Of a stretch of 64,000 nucleotides of DNA, positions 16,741-25,435 are shown piece after piece. The stretch is taken from positions 62,001 to 126,000 of the forward strand of contig NZ_JAHXBF010000030.1 in assembly GCF_020103695.1 (NCBI RefSeq), read 5' to 3'. Position 1 is the first letter of the stretch, and every line of letters starts with the position of its first letter. This DNA comes from Hyalangium versicolor (GTDB lineage Bacteria > Myxococcota > Myxococcia > Myxococcales > Myxococcaceae). The notes below the pieces were generated by a model. That model searched no databases, was not told where the DNA came from, and worked only from the letters and a program-made list of their open reading frames with translations. A program made the translations under genes and the position numbers.

Positions 16741-18705
16741 ATGCACCCCAACCCTCGGATGCTGATGGCAGCGGGCCTCCTGGCCGCGTCTCTGGCAGCC
16801 TGTACCGATACACTGGTGGAACCGCTCGTCCAGGAGCAGAAGCTGCTGGATGATCGGCTCACCTTGAAGGGCCGTGTCTGCACCGCCCCGGCGAACCCCT
16901 CGGGCTTCCCGGTGAAGGTGGTGCTCGTCATCGACCAGTCCGGCAGCATGTGCGTGTCGGATCCGCCCGGCTCGCAGGAGGGCACCGGCTTCTGCGAGCA
17001 GGTGGCCGTCGTCGTGCCCCCCGGCGTCACCGAGCCGGCGCGCGTGAGAGCGCTGCGCAAGCTGGTGGCGCAGTTCCGCGAGCAGCCCAACGTGCAGATG
17101 TCCGTGGTGCCCTTCGAGACCAACGTGAAGAACGTGTGGCCTCCGGCAGCCACCGGCAGCCGCTTCGCCCGGCCTGACACCACGCTGGATACGTACATCG
17201 GTGGCCTGCAGGCCCAGTTGGGCAAGGGCACCGACTACCAAGGCGCCATCTCCTACGCCTACAGCCTCATCGCCAGCGACATCACCGCGCTGTCGCAGAG
17301 CAACCCCGAGGTGCTTCCGCGCACCCGCTACGTGGTCGTCTTCCTCACGGACGGCACCCCGTACCCGCGCTGCTCGGCCAACGACAACCTCACCGTCTAC
17401 GCGGACCCGAACAACCCGGACTTGACGTGGTCGGACTCCTCCAGCGCGGTGGAGTTCTGCAACCTGCTGGATCCGGACTCGCCCGACAACATCGAGGGCT
17501 TCGAGGTCGGCACGGACCGCAACCAGAACTACCAGCTCTTCAGCTACGTGCGCCGGCTGATGGAGTTGAAGGACCAGTACAACGTGGGCGACATCCGCAT
17601 GCACACCGTGCTGCTCTTCAACCAGCAGGCGGTGAGGCTGTGCGGCCCCATCTGCCAGGATCTCTACGGCACCTACCCGGGCGTGCCGCCGGGCGAGTAC
17701 CCGCAGGCGGCCAAGAAGATCGCCTCGTGGCTGCTGCAGCGCTTCGCGGAGATAGGCAACGGCGTGTACCAGGAGTTCAACGACACGGCCGAGATCAACA
17801 ACATGGGTCTGGGCGCGCTGGACTACTCGTCCTTCGCCTCGCGCAACGTCATCAAGACGCTCATGGTGCAGTCGCTCAGCTCTGTGCCCGGGGTGAATGG
17901 CCGTGAGGTGGACTCGGACGGAGACGGGCTGCCGGACACGGTGGACAACACCTTCAAGCTGCAGACCAACTCCTTCATCGAGGACAGCGATGGGGACTGC
18001 CTGGACGACGGCTTCGAGGAGCGCCGCAAGGACCAGGGCTTCAAGCCGGCCAATGACAAGGACGCGCGCGGGTGCGACCCGGACTCGCCGCTGTCGAAGG
18101 ACTGCGTGTGCCGCGACACGGACGGCGATGGCCTGTCCCAGTACGCGGAGAACTACCTGCAGACGCGCGCCGGCATCATCGACAGCGACGGTGACGGCGT
18201 ACCGGACGCGATGGAGGCCCGCTACGGGCTGGATGCGCGCGAGCCGAACGTGTCGGGCATCGACACGGACGGAGACGGGCTGCCGGATGATCAAGAGCTG
18301 CGCGCGGGCAGCGATCCGACACGGCGGGACAAGGACTTCTTCGAGCGCTACGGCTACCAGTACTCGGTGACGGTGGCCGAGAAGCTGGGCAATGGCAGCA
18401 CCTGCTATGATTTCAGCGTGTCCAACCTGCAGATGGTGACGCCGCCCAACCGTTCGGGCATGCAGCAGGGCTACAACCTCTTCAAGGTGTGGTTCGCCGA
18501 GGCCCCCGAGAGCGGCGTGTCCACCGACTACGGCGTGTGGCGCGCGGCCTGCGCGTGGGCGCAGTACGCTCCACCCAGCCTCCGCGTGCCGCTGGGGCCT
18601 GACCTGACCCTGGAGAATGGCGACTTCCGCCGGCCTCCGGACCTCAACGAGATGAGTGAGTACATGCAACACTGCGTCGGTGACGCGCCGGGGGCCACGC
18701 CGTGA
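16741..18705 (+). CDS. VWA and thrombospondin type 3 surface lipoprotein (CglD/MtsD-like)
   Basis: 654 residues. The start at 16741 is set by CAGGAGG about 9 nt upstream. Lipobox LAAC with Cys 21. The VWA domain (about 58-330) has an intact MIDAS, VVLVIDQSGSM (D65, S67, S69). Type-3 thrombospondin repeats run from about 395 to 540 (DSDGDGLPDTVDNTFKL, DTDGDGLPDDQELRAGSDP). A C-terminal domain shared with its two sisters follows (YGYQYSVTVAEKLGNGSTCY). Myxobacterial CglD, needed for gliding, and Mts cohesion proteins have this architecture. It is coupled to the next gene by a GTGA overlap, so the two are made together on the cell surface. Confidence 0.83.
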   Translation: MHPNPRMLMAAGLLAASLAACTDTLVEPLVQEQKLLDDRLTLKGRVCTAPANPSGFPVKVVLVIDQSGSMCVSDPPGSQEGTGFCEQVAVVVPPGVTEPARVRALRKLVAQFREQPNVQMSVVPFETNVKNVWPPAATGSRFARPDTTLDTYIGGLQAQLGKGTDYQGAISYAYSLIASDITALSQSNPEVLPRTRYVVVFLTDGTPYPRCSANDNLTVYADPNNPDLTWSDSSSAVEFCNLLDPDSPDNIEGFEVGTDRNQNYQLFSYVRRLMELKDQYNVGDIRMHTVLLFNQQAVRLCGPICQDLYGTYPGVPPGEYPQAAKKIASWLLQRFAEIGNGVYQEFNDTAEINNMGLGALDYSSFASRNVIKTLMVQSLSSVPGVNGREVDSDGDGLPDTVDNTFKLQTNSFIEDSDGDCLDDGFEERRKDQGFKPANDKDARGCDPDSPLSKDCVCRDTDGDGLSQYAENYLQTRAGIIDSDGDGVPDAMEARYGLDAREPNVSGIDTDGDGLPDDQELRAGSDPTRRDKDFFERYGYQYSVTVAEKLGNGSTCYDFSVSNLQMVTPPNRSGMQQGYNLFKVWFAEAPESGVSTDYGVWRAACAWAQYAPPSLRVPLGPDLTLENGDFRRPPDLNEMSEYMQHCVGDAPGATP

Positions 18706-20510
18706 ATCGCAAGGCCGGCCTCGCGGCTGCGCTGGTGGTGATGACGGTGGCCATCGTCGCCGCCTGCTCGGATGCGTACCTCTACGACGAGCGGCGGGAC
18801 GAGCAGGTGCCCGTGGATCGCGCCGTCGCCTTCCAGGGCAGCTTCTGCACGGTGGGCACCAATGAGGTGATCCGCCCCATCAAGATCGTCGTGGCCATGG
18901 ACGCCAGCCAGTCCATGGTGGTGACGGATCCGGACGGCACCCGGGCCACCGCGCTCATCGAGCTCATCGAGAACCTGCCCACCGACCCCGAGGTCTTCAT
19001 CGCGGTGGTGCTCTTCGCGGGCAGCACCACGGCGTTCCTCACCAAGGACGCCAACGGGATGGACGGCTTCGCGCAGGTGGCCACGCTCACGGAGGTCCAG
19101 AAGCAGACGCTGACGCGCCAGCTCCTCAACTTCCGCAACCCGGACAACTCACCGAACCGCGACTCGACGGACTTCGTCAAGCCGCTGGCGGACATCTACT
19201 CGCTCATCAACGGGGACATCGCCAAGAGCCGCGCGGCCCCGGGCGGTGCCGAGGCGGTGGCCCAGGCGCGCTACAACCTCATCTTCCTGTCGGACGGCCA
19301 CCCCACCAACAACCAGGACGACGAGCTGCTCCAGGGAGACGCGGTGGTGCGCATCCGCCAGCTCAGGGATCTGGTGGAGGACGTGCGCGTCAACACCGTG
19401 CACGTCTTCAATCCCGCGCAGCCGGTCAGCTCGGTGTGTGATTTGTCGGGAGATGGTGGCTGCCCGCTGCTCCTCATCAACCAGGACGCGGACCGCCTGG
19501 AGAAGATGTCCCAGCTGGGCGGCGGCAACTTCCGGGACTTCCGCAACAACGAGCCCATCAACTTCCTGGACTTCAGCTTCGGCCAGGTGCGCCGGGCCTT
19601 CGTCGTCAAGGAGATGATCGCCTCCAACTTCACCGCGCCGCCGGGTAGCCCGGAGGACGCCGCGGACACGGACGGAGACGGGCTCACGGACGCGCAGGAG
19701 TTGAGCGGCGTCTACCCCAACATCAATGAGGTGATCCCCACCAACCCCAACATGGTGGACACGGACGGCGACGGCTTCAGCGATGGCGTGGAGGTGCGCT
19801 TCAGGACCCAGGGCGTGGACTTCAACCCCATCGGGTATGCGGATCCGGACGGCGGAGGCCTGGATCCAGGCTGCCCTCCGGCGCTGCGCGGCGTGGACAG
19901 CGACTGTGACGGGCTGCTGGACTGCGACGAGCAGTTCATCGGCACCAACGCGAACCTCGTGGACAGCGACCGCGACGGCGTGCCGGACGGGGTGGAGTGG
20001 CGCGGCGGCACCCAGGGCTCCAGCAACGATCTGGAGCAGGATCCGGACAACGACGGGCTCTCCAGCCGCGCCGAGCTGCGCCTGCACACCAACCCGGTGG
20101 ACGTGGACATCTCCCACCTGTCCGTGGACGGCTACCGCTACTCCATGGAGGCCATCGGGCCGCCGGACGAGAAGGGCAGCCAGTGCTACGACTTCCGCGT
20201 GGACAACGTGCTGCTGGCGCCGTCGATCCTCGAGTACGCCGATGCGGGCGTGGACGGCGGAGTGCCCATGCTGGAGGACGGCGGCCTGCCGGTGACGCGC
20301 GGCGCGGGCTACAACGATCTCTGGCTCTCCGTGTCGATGATCCCCGCGGACGATCCCACGGCGCGCACCATCACCCGCTTCTACCGGTACCAGGGGGCGC
20401 GCTACCCCATCGGCGGCATCAAGTCGCCGGTGGATGGCCTCATCCGCGTGAACCCGGAAGACTTCCTCACCACGTGCCCAGGCCGACCCGACTTGCTTCA
20501 GACACCCTGA
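18702..20510 (+). CDS. VWA and thrombospondin type 3 surface lipoprotein (CglD/Mts-like)
   Basis: 602 residues from a GTG that overlaps the preceding TGA. Lipobox IVAACSD with Cys 22. The VWA domain (about 58-310) has an intact MIDAS, VVAMDASQSM (D67, S69, S71). Type-3 thrombospondin repeats cover about 325-465 (DTDGDGLTDAQELSGVYP, DSDRDGVPDGVEWRGGT). The shared C-terminal domain (VDGYRYSMEAIGPPDEKGSQ) closes the protein. With the genes at 13598, 15370 and 16741 it forms an adhesin-like set. The pair with intact MIDAS may bind a divalent-cation-dependent ligand on other cells or the substratum; this is inference from integrin-like VWA proteins such as CglB and CglD. Confidence 0.83.
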   Translation: MNRKAGLAAALVVMTVAIVAACSDAYLYDERRDEQVPVDRAVAFQGSFCTVGTNEVIRPIKIVVAMDASQSMVVTDPDGTRATALIELIENLPTDPEVFIAVVLFAGSTTAFLTKDANGMDGFAQVATLTEVQKQTLTRQLLNFRNPDNSPNRDSTDFVKPLADIYSLINGDIAKSRAAPGGAEAVAQARYNLIFLSDGHPTNNQDDELLQGDAVVRIRQLRDLVEDVRVNTVHVFNPAQPVSSVCDLSGDGGCPLLLINQDADRLEKMSQLGGGNFRDFRNNEPINFLDFSFGQVRRAFVVKEMIASNFTAPPGSPEDAADTDGDGLTDAQELSGVYPNINEVIPTNPNMVDTDGDGFSDGVEVRFRTQGVDFNPIGYADPDGGGLDPGCPPALRGVDSDCDGLLDCDEQFIGTNANLVDSDRDGVPDGVEWRGGTQGSSNDLEQDPDNDGLSSRAELRLHTNPVDVDISHLSVDGYRYSMEAIGPPDEKGSQCYDFRVDNVLLAPSILEYADAGVDGGVPMLEDGGLPVTRGAGYNDLWLSVSMIPADDPTARTITRFYRYQGARYPIGGIKSPVDGLIRVNPEDFLTTCPGRPDLLQTP

Positions 20511-20573
20511 GGCCTGCCGGGAATGGAGCACCTCACGGCCCCGGCTTCGTCCGGGGCACACGAGACCCTCACC

Positions 20574-22862
20574 ATGTCCAGACTTCCTCGCCTGCTCCCG
20601 CTCGCGTCCCTGCTGCTCCTCGCTGCCTGTTCCGGGGATGGAGGAGACCCTGATCCGGATGCGGGCCAGGAGCTGCCTCCGGACCTGTGCAACAACCGGG
20701 ACGAGGCGCTCTCTCAACCCGATTGCCAATTGACGCTGGGGCAGGAGGTGCAGCGCTACATCTCCTCCGCGGGCGATCAGGATTGGTACAGCGTGCAGAT
20801 CCCCGCCACCGCCAACGCGCGCACGCTGCTGCACATCAACGCGGGCTACAAGGCGCAGAGCACGGCGGTGAACCTGTCGGTGAACCTGCTGCGCGCGGAT
20901 GGCAGCCAGAGCTCGCTGGCGCTCAAGGTGGACAACCACGGTCAGGGCGCGCCCAAGCCGGTGGACATCATCCTGCCCTTCACCGAGCCCAACGCGAAGC
21001 TGCTGCTGCTGGTGGAGGACAAGCCCGCCATCGCCAACCGGCCCCAGTTCGATGCGCGCTCGCCGTACTCGCTGACGGTGTCCGTGCAGGACAACCCGGA
21101 CACCCACGAGCCCAATGACACGCAGGCGCAGGCCACGGCCCTCACGCTCCAGCCGCAGAACGGCGTGGAGGTGGCCACCAGCACCGGCTTCCTGGCCACC
21201 ACGAATGACGTGGACCGCTTCACCTTCACCGTGCCCTCCGGCAAGGTGGCGTACGTGCGGCTGACCGCGGCGGAGCTGCGGCCGGCTCCCCCCTACCGGC
21301 TCGGCTACACGCTGGTACGTCCGGACGGCACGGCGGAGGTGGAGGGGCACGTGAGCAACGCCACCATCGCCACGGACCTGGCCTCGGCGCGCAAGATTCG
21401 CAGCGCCGGCACCTGGACGATGGTCATCCAGGCGTACCGGCCCGCGGGAGACAACAACCCCATCGAGGGAGATCTGCGGCAGGAGGCGCAATACACCGTC
21501 GAGGTGCGGGTGATGGACGAGGAGGACTCCTACGACAGCAACGGGGACAACGACGCGCTCACCAAGGCGGTGGTGCAGTCGCTCGGCACCGCGCCCCCCA
21601 GCTCCGTGTCGTTCTCGGGACGCCTGGGCTACGTGCCGGACTCGGACTGGTACGGGGTGACGGTGCCCGTCAGCACTCAGGGCACGGTGCTGTACTACCG
21701 GCTGACGCAGGGCTCGGGAGGGGGCCGCTTCCCTCCGCTGCCCGGCCTGGTGGATCGCGAGGTGCGTGTCTTCACCCAGGTGACGAAGGGCGCGGCGGTG
21801 GCCGATCGCCGGCAGAACTGCAAGGCGGACGTGACGGCCTGCCCCAAGGGCTACTCGGAGGTGCCCTCCGCCAAGGGGCTGGTGGAGGCCTACTGCAACA
21901 ACTCGCAGCCTGAGCCGCTGTGCCTCCAAGCCTCGCGCGAGGAGGCGCCGGAGAACTTCCCCAACCTGCGCAACTTCGAGGGCACCATCCCCGTGCCGGC
22001 GCACACGTCCGCGGTGACCTACTACTTCCTCGTCCAGGACGAGAGCACCGACTGGGCGGACGACAGGAACTACTCGCTGCAGGTGTCCTGGCAGGCGGAC
22101 TCGGACACCGAGTCGAGCGGCCCCGTGCAGCTCGCGGATGACTCCTCGAGCACCACCTTCCCGGCGCCGCCCTCCGGGGCCGTGGTGCTGAGCGGCCAGC
22201 TCAACTATGGCTTCGGCCGCCTCCAGGCGGATGACAGGACCAAGGGCCGTGGCGTGCGCGGGCCCACGGACTATGACGCCGTCCCCTCGGACGTGGACAG
22301 CGTCACCCTGGAGCTGCCTCCCCCGGGCGCGGAGCCCCTGGACCGCACCTGGGAGCTGCAGTGGACGGTGCAGAACCTGGCGGACGGTGGCCTGCCGCAC
22401 GGGTTGGCGCTGGATCTCACCTTCTGCGATGGGAGCCGCTCGGATGGTGGCTGCACGCCGGTGAACACGGGCAGCCGCGGCGGGGCGCTGACGCTGGCGT
22501 ACCGGCCGGACCCGCTGCGGGCCTGGCACTCGCCCAGCGGCGCGCTCACAGGACTGCAGCCGCTCTACTCGAAGCAGGTATCGGGAGGCGCCACCACCTT
22601 CACCGTGCTGCCCTACGCCTGCGGCTGTCTGGAGCCACGCTTCATCAAGGGCGGCTCCCTGCGCATGGACGTCAGCGCCGTCGAGCGCGACTCCTATGAT
22701 CGCGTGAACTACACCGTCCGCAGCGCCCACACGGACTACCCGCAGAGCTACTCGTCGGATGGAGGCACCAAGATGTGCCCCGCGCCGCAGCAGGATGGAG
22801 GAGCGCTGCCGGACGGCGGGGCGGGCTGGTCTTCGGGCTGCAGGTTCACCCTTCAGCCGTGA
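20574..22862 (+). CDS. large lipoprotein with pre-peptidase-C-like beta domains
   Basis: 762 residues. The ATG at 20574 gives a clean lipoprotein signal, LLLLAACSGDGG (Cys 19). Several beta-sandwich units resemble bacterial pre-peptidase C-terminal domains, each with a DxDxYxxxxP-type core: DQDWYSVQIPATANARTLL, NDVDRFTFTVPSGKVAYV, DSDWYGVTVPVSTQGTV. No catalytic domain is visible. It follows the three VWA/thrombospondin genes in the same direction after a 63-bp gap and is probably the last gene of that surface operon, as a structural partner. It ends just before a strong bidirectional hairpin. Confidence 0.78.
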   Translation: MSRLPRLLPLASLLLLAACSGDGGDPDPDAGQELPPDLCNNRDEALSQPDCQLTLGQEVQRYISSAGDQDWYSVQIPATANARTLLHINAGYKAQSTAVNLSVNLLRADGSQSSLALKVDNHGQGAPKPVDIILPFTEPNAKLLLLVEDKPAIANRPQFDARSPYSLTVSVQDNPDTHEPNDTQAQATALTLQPQNGVEVATSTGFLATTNDVDRFTFTVPSGKVAYVRLTAAELRPAPPYRLGYTLVRPDGTAEVEGHVSNATIATDLASARKIRSAGTWTMVIQAYRPAGDNNPIEGDLRQEAQYTVEVRVMDEEDSYDSNGDNDALTKAVVQSLGTAPPSSVSFSGRLGYVPDSDWYGVTVPVSTQGTVLYYRLTQGSGGGRFPPLPGLVDREVRVFTQVTKGAAVADRRQNCKADVTACPKGYSEVPSAKGLVEAYCNNSQPEPLCLQASREEAPENFPNLRNFEGTIPVPAHTSAVTYYFLVQDESTDWADDRNYSLQVSWQADSDTESSGPVQLADDSSSTTFPAPPSGAVVLSGQLNYGFGRLQADDRTKGRGVRGPTDYDAVPSDVDSVTLELPPPGAEPLDRTWELQWTVQNLADGGLPHGLALDLTFCDGSRSDGGCTPVNTGSRGGALTLAYRPDPLRAWHSPSGALTGLQPLYSKQVSGGATTFTVLPYACGCLEPRFIKGGSLRMDVSAVERDSYDRVNYTVRSAHTDYPQSYSSDGGTKMCPAPQQDGGALPDGGAGWSSGCRFTLQP

Positions 22863-22867
22863 GCTGC

Positions 22868-22899
22868 GAGAGGGCGGGTCGGAAGGAGCCCGCCCTCTC
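22868..22899. terminator. bidirectional terminator hairpin
   Basis: A perfect 11-bp inverted repeat (GAGAGGGCGGG / CCCGCCCTCTC) with a 10-nt loop lies between the convergent ends at 22862 and 22916. Confidence 0.8.
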
Positions 22900-22915
22900 T
22901 TCCGGCTGGCGAGGC

Positions 22916-23365
22916 CTACGGGGGCGGAGGCGTCACGCCCTTGCCGGACAGTTGGACGACCTTCTCGGGCGCGTTCTTGGCGGTGGACTTGATGGTGAAC
23001 TTGCCGTCATAGGTCTGCACCTTGGTGGGCTTGAACTGGACCTGGATGGAGGCATGCGCGCGGCTCTCGAGCCGCAGCGTCTGGCCTTTGGCGAGCTCGT
23101 CGGGCAGCAGGATGGTGAACTCGGCCGGTGCCGCCTTGACGACCTCGGTGATGTCCAGGGGCTCGTCGCCCCGGTTCTCGATGTAGAGGGCGTTGAAGGT
23201 GGAGGCCCCCACATAGGTGCCGCTGCCAAACTCCTGGTCGAAGCCCATGGATTCGCGATCCACGAAGAGGAAGGGGCCCTTCTCCAGCTGCACTTCATCA
23301 CCATCGTCTCCACATCCGGCCATGGCCAGGAGGATGATGGGGAACCACAAGTGACGCAGTCTCAT
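22916..23365 (-). CDS. small lipoprotein with HYDIN/choice-of-anchor-like Ig domain
   Basis: 149 residues. The lipoprotein signal MRLRHLWFPIILLAMAGCGD places Cys at 18. The remainder is a single beta-sandwich domain with the pattern of ASPM-SPD2-Hydin-type modules: DFGxVxVGxxxx-like start (GFDQEFGSGTYVGAS), TFNALYIENRGDEPLDI, FTILLPDELAKGQTL, and IQVQFKPTKVQTYDGKFTI. It ends in VTPPPP. Such domains usually mediate protein contacts at the envelope. It is divergent from the gene at 23399 with only 33 bp between the two ATGs, so their promoters overlap or lie inside coding sequence. Confidence 0.78.
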   Translation of the reverse strand: MRLRHLWFPIILLAMAGCGDDGDEVQLEKGPFLFVDRESMGFDQEFGSGTYVGASTFNALYIENRGDEPLDITEVVKAAPAEFTILLPDELAKGQTLRLESRAHASIQVQFKPTKVQTYDGKFTIKSTAKNAPEKVVQLSGKGVTPPPP

Positions 23366-23398
23366 CGTCGTTCTCTCCTCAGGGTGAGGGTTTAGAAG

Positions 23399-23908
23399 AT
23401 GGTTGGGTTTGTAACAGTGTTCACGAGAAGCACCCAAGTGATCATGGGAACTGTGCTGGCGCTGGTGCTCGGCGTGGGCTGTGGAGGTGGGCGCGCGGAC
23501 TTCATCGGCGGACGTGCCAAGGACACGTGCGATGCCGAGTGGCCGGTGTGCAGCCAGGTGGCAGGCTGCATCCTCGGGCAGGAGAGCTACATGGAGGGGC
23601 GGCTGCCGGGGAAGGGGCAGTTCATCGTCCAGCTCAAGGAGGCCTCCACGGTGAAGGTGCGCTTCTACCTGGAGGATGTGGTGGCGGCGGGGGAGGAGAC
23701 GGTGGTGACGTTCCACGAGGAGGGCTGCCGCTCGCGCACCCGAGAGACGGTGTCCGGGCGCGCGGCGCTGGACTCGGCCGAGAAGCTGGGCGAGTTCAAC
23801 CGCGAGGCGGACCTCACCGGAGTGGGGGACCACCTGGTGGAGTTCGAGTCGGACATGCAGGCGCGCTACGTGTTGAAGGTGGAAGTCGCGTCGCTGCGCA
23901 ACCGCTGA
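23399..23908 (+). CDS. small Cys-containing lipoprotein, unknown function
   Basis: 169 residues from ATG 23399; an internal ATG at 23444 would leave no basic residues before the hydrophobic stretch, so the longer form is preferred. Lipobox VLGVGCGGG. The mature part has four further Cys (DTCDAEWPVC, AGCILG, EEGCRSR) that could form two disulfides. It is beta-rich (GQFIVQLKEASTVKVRFYL, GDHLVEFESDMQARYVLKV), resembling a compact jelly-roll. No family was recognised. It is adjacent to the surface lipoprotein island and may belong with it. Confidence 0.7.
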   Translation: MVGFVTVFTRSTQVIMGTVLALVLGVGCGGGRADFIGGRAKDTCDAEWPVCSQVAGCILGQESYMEGRLPGKGQFIVQLKEASTVKVRFYLEDVVAAGEETVVTFHEEGCRSRTRETVSGRAALDSAEKLGEFNREADLTGVGDHLVEFESDMQARYVLKVEVASLRNR

Positions 23909-23964
23909 GCCGCCGGAACGCGGTAGGCTGGAGCCGCTGGCTCCCCCTCTACCCGGGCATCCCC

Positions 23965-24285
23965 ATGGCACAGCAGGATCTCAACAAGTTGCTCAAGGCG
24001 CTCGAGGAGCTCAACCGCTCGGCGCAGACGCCGGGCAAGCTCACGCGCCAGCAGGTCGAGGCGGAGGTGCTGCGGTTGACGGCCGCCGTGAAGACGGCGC
24101 TCGCGGATCTGGCCAGCCAGCTGCCGCCCGAGGCCGCCGGGGCGTCCGCCGTGCTCGTCGATCTCTTCAAGAACCAGTTGGGGACGCTGCTCGAGAGCTC
24201 GGGGCTGATCGTGGACCAGAGCCCGGAGATGAAGAAGCTCGCCGCGGAGCTGGAGATGCTCAAGCGGAGCTTCATCCGCAGCTGA
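23965..24285 (+). CDS. small all-helical cytosolic protein, unknown function
   Basis: 106 residues with no signal peptide. It is predicted almost entirely helical with heptad-like leucines (LNKLLKALEELNRSAQTPG, LLESSGLIVDQSPEMKKLAA) and a Pro-containing bend in the middle (LPPEAAGAS). The ATG was chosen at the first Met of this helical block; the frame extends upstream only through the preceding gene in another frame. It ends before a hairpin shared with the convergent low-complexity gene. Function not recognised. Confidence 0.62.
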   Translation: MAQQDLNKLLKALEELNRSAQTPGKLTRQQVEAEVLRLTAAVKTALADLASQLPPEAAGASAVLVDLFKNQLGTLLESSGLIVDQSPEMKKLAAELEMLKRSFIRS

Positions 24286-24312
24286 GGGCTTCGCAGGACT
24301 CCCAATGCACGA

Positions 24313-24342
24313 CGGCCCACCAACCGGGAGGTTGGCGGGCCG
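24313..24342. terminator. bidirectional terminator hairpin
   Basis: CGGCCCACCAACC and GGTTGGCGGGCCG form a 13-bp stem with one mismatch and a 4-nt GGGA loop, between convergent genes ending at 24285 and 24367. Confidence 0.75.
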
Positions 24343-24366
24343 GGTGACAGCGCAGTCGAGTCTGGC

Positions 24367-25176
24367 TCAGATAGTGGCCGGGGCCTCGGCGCCACCGGTG
24401 GTGGCCGCCTCAGGGACCACGCCCGTGTTGCCGTTCTGGCCCTTCTGGCCCTGCAGCGAGGTCAGCAGCTGCTGGAGCTGCTCGACGATCTTCTTGAGGG
24501 TGTCCATCAGCTGGGAGATGGGGTCCTTGGACTCCTCGGCACCCTCAGCGCCACCGGCCTGCTGAGCGCCCTCGGCACCCTCGGCGCCCTCGGCACCACC
24601 GGCCTGCTGCGCGCCCTCAGCGCCCTCGGCGCCCTCGGCACCACCGGCCTGCTGCGCGCCCTCGGAGCCACCGGCGCCCTCGGCACCACTGGCACCCTCG
24701 GAGCCGCCGGTCTGCTTGGCGCCCTCGGCACCACCGGCGCCCTTGGAACCACCGGCCTTCGCGCCCTCGGCGCCGGCCTGGGTCTCGTTCTTCTTGCCGA
24801 GCAGTTGCTCGAGCTGCTCCACGAACTTCTTCAGGCCGTCGACGAGCTGCTTGATGGCCTCCTCAGGAGTGGAGGCCTTGGCGTCCTCGGCCTTGCCCGC
24901 CTTGTCCGCCCCGTCCGCCTTGCCGCCCTTCTCCGCCTTGCCGCCCTTCTCGGCGCGGTGGCCGCCGTGCTTGCCCTTCACGCCGTCGAAGCCGCTCTCA
25001 CCGAGGAGCGAGCGAACGATGGGGTTCTGGCTCAGCTCCTTCAGCGCGCCCTGGAGCTCCTTGAGTCCGCCGCCCTGGCCCTGGCTCTGGCCGACCGCGG
25101 GGGTCTGGGTGCCCTCGACAGGACGGAAGGAGCCAACCGAGAAACCACCAGAGGACTTGATGCCGTTGACGGACAT
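24367..25176 (-). CDS. low-complexity Gly/Ala/Glu repeat protein with two similar amphipathic helices
   Basis: 269 residues, no Cys, no signal peptide; GGAG lies 7 nt before the ATG. The N-terminal third is Gly/Ser-rich with a helix ([20 protein letters not shown]), then a Lys/Gly tract. Two near-matching leucine-rich helices, [20 protein letters not shown] and [20 protein letters not shown], bracket about 80 residues of imperfect [19 protein letters not shown] repeats. No known family is recognised. Gly-rich, Cys-free composition with amphipathic helices recalls harpins and other secreted or structural repeat proteins, but this is only a resemblance. The upstream 259 bp is AT-richer than its surroundings. 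Confidence 0.7.
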   Translation of the reverse strand: MSVNGIKSSGGFSVGSFRPVEGTQTPAVGQSQGQGGGLKELQGALKELSQNPIVRSLLGESGFDGVKGKHGGHRAEKGGKAEKGGKADGADKAGKAEDAKASTPEEAIKQLVDGLKKFVEQLEQLLGKKNETQAGAEGAKAGGSKGAGGAEGAKQTGGSEGASGAEGAGGSEGAQQAGGAEGAEGAEGAQQAGGAEGAEGAEGAQQAGGAEGAEESKDPISQLMDTLKKIVEQLQQLLTSLQGQKGQNGNTGVVPEAATTGGAEAPATI

Positions 25177-25371
25177 GGTTTTTCTCCAGGACGAAAAGTT
25201 ATGGGGTGGTTGAAGGGGGGCAAAGATGCAACCACCGCCCTTGTTCTCGTACAGGGGGGGTAGGTTGGTTGCTTGATGCCTACATTTTCCTTCTTTTTTA
25301 TGGAAGAGACCGTGATTTCAGGCACTTGGCTCGCGAGAGCTGAGAAAAAAGGGCCCGAAATTCCCGGCAGA

Positions 25372-25393
25372 CGAGGGAAAATCGAGGGAAAAT
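25372..25393. repeat. short tandem direct repeat upstream of the low-complexity gene
   Basis: Two adjacent copies of CGAGGGAAAAT lie in the 259-bp gene-free stretch between 25177 and 25435. The stretch is unusually A/T-rich and may carry regulatory sites for the gene at 24367-25176. Confidence 0.5.
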
Positions 25394-25435
25394 CCCACCC
25401 GGTGCGAGGATCAGCGGGCGGTGTAAGGCGAGCGG

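Noticed and set aside
15454-18672. 1072-codon minus-strand open frame opposite the thrombospondin genes
   Set aside because: His/Val/Arg-rich antisense of the Asp-rich repeats; the plus strand has signals, VWA and Ca-binding motifs.
19149-22730. 1193-codon minus-strand open frame
   Set aside because: Antisense shadow across two clear lipoprotein genes; no start context or domain.
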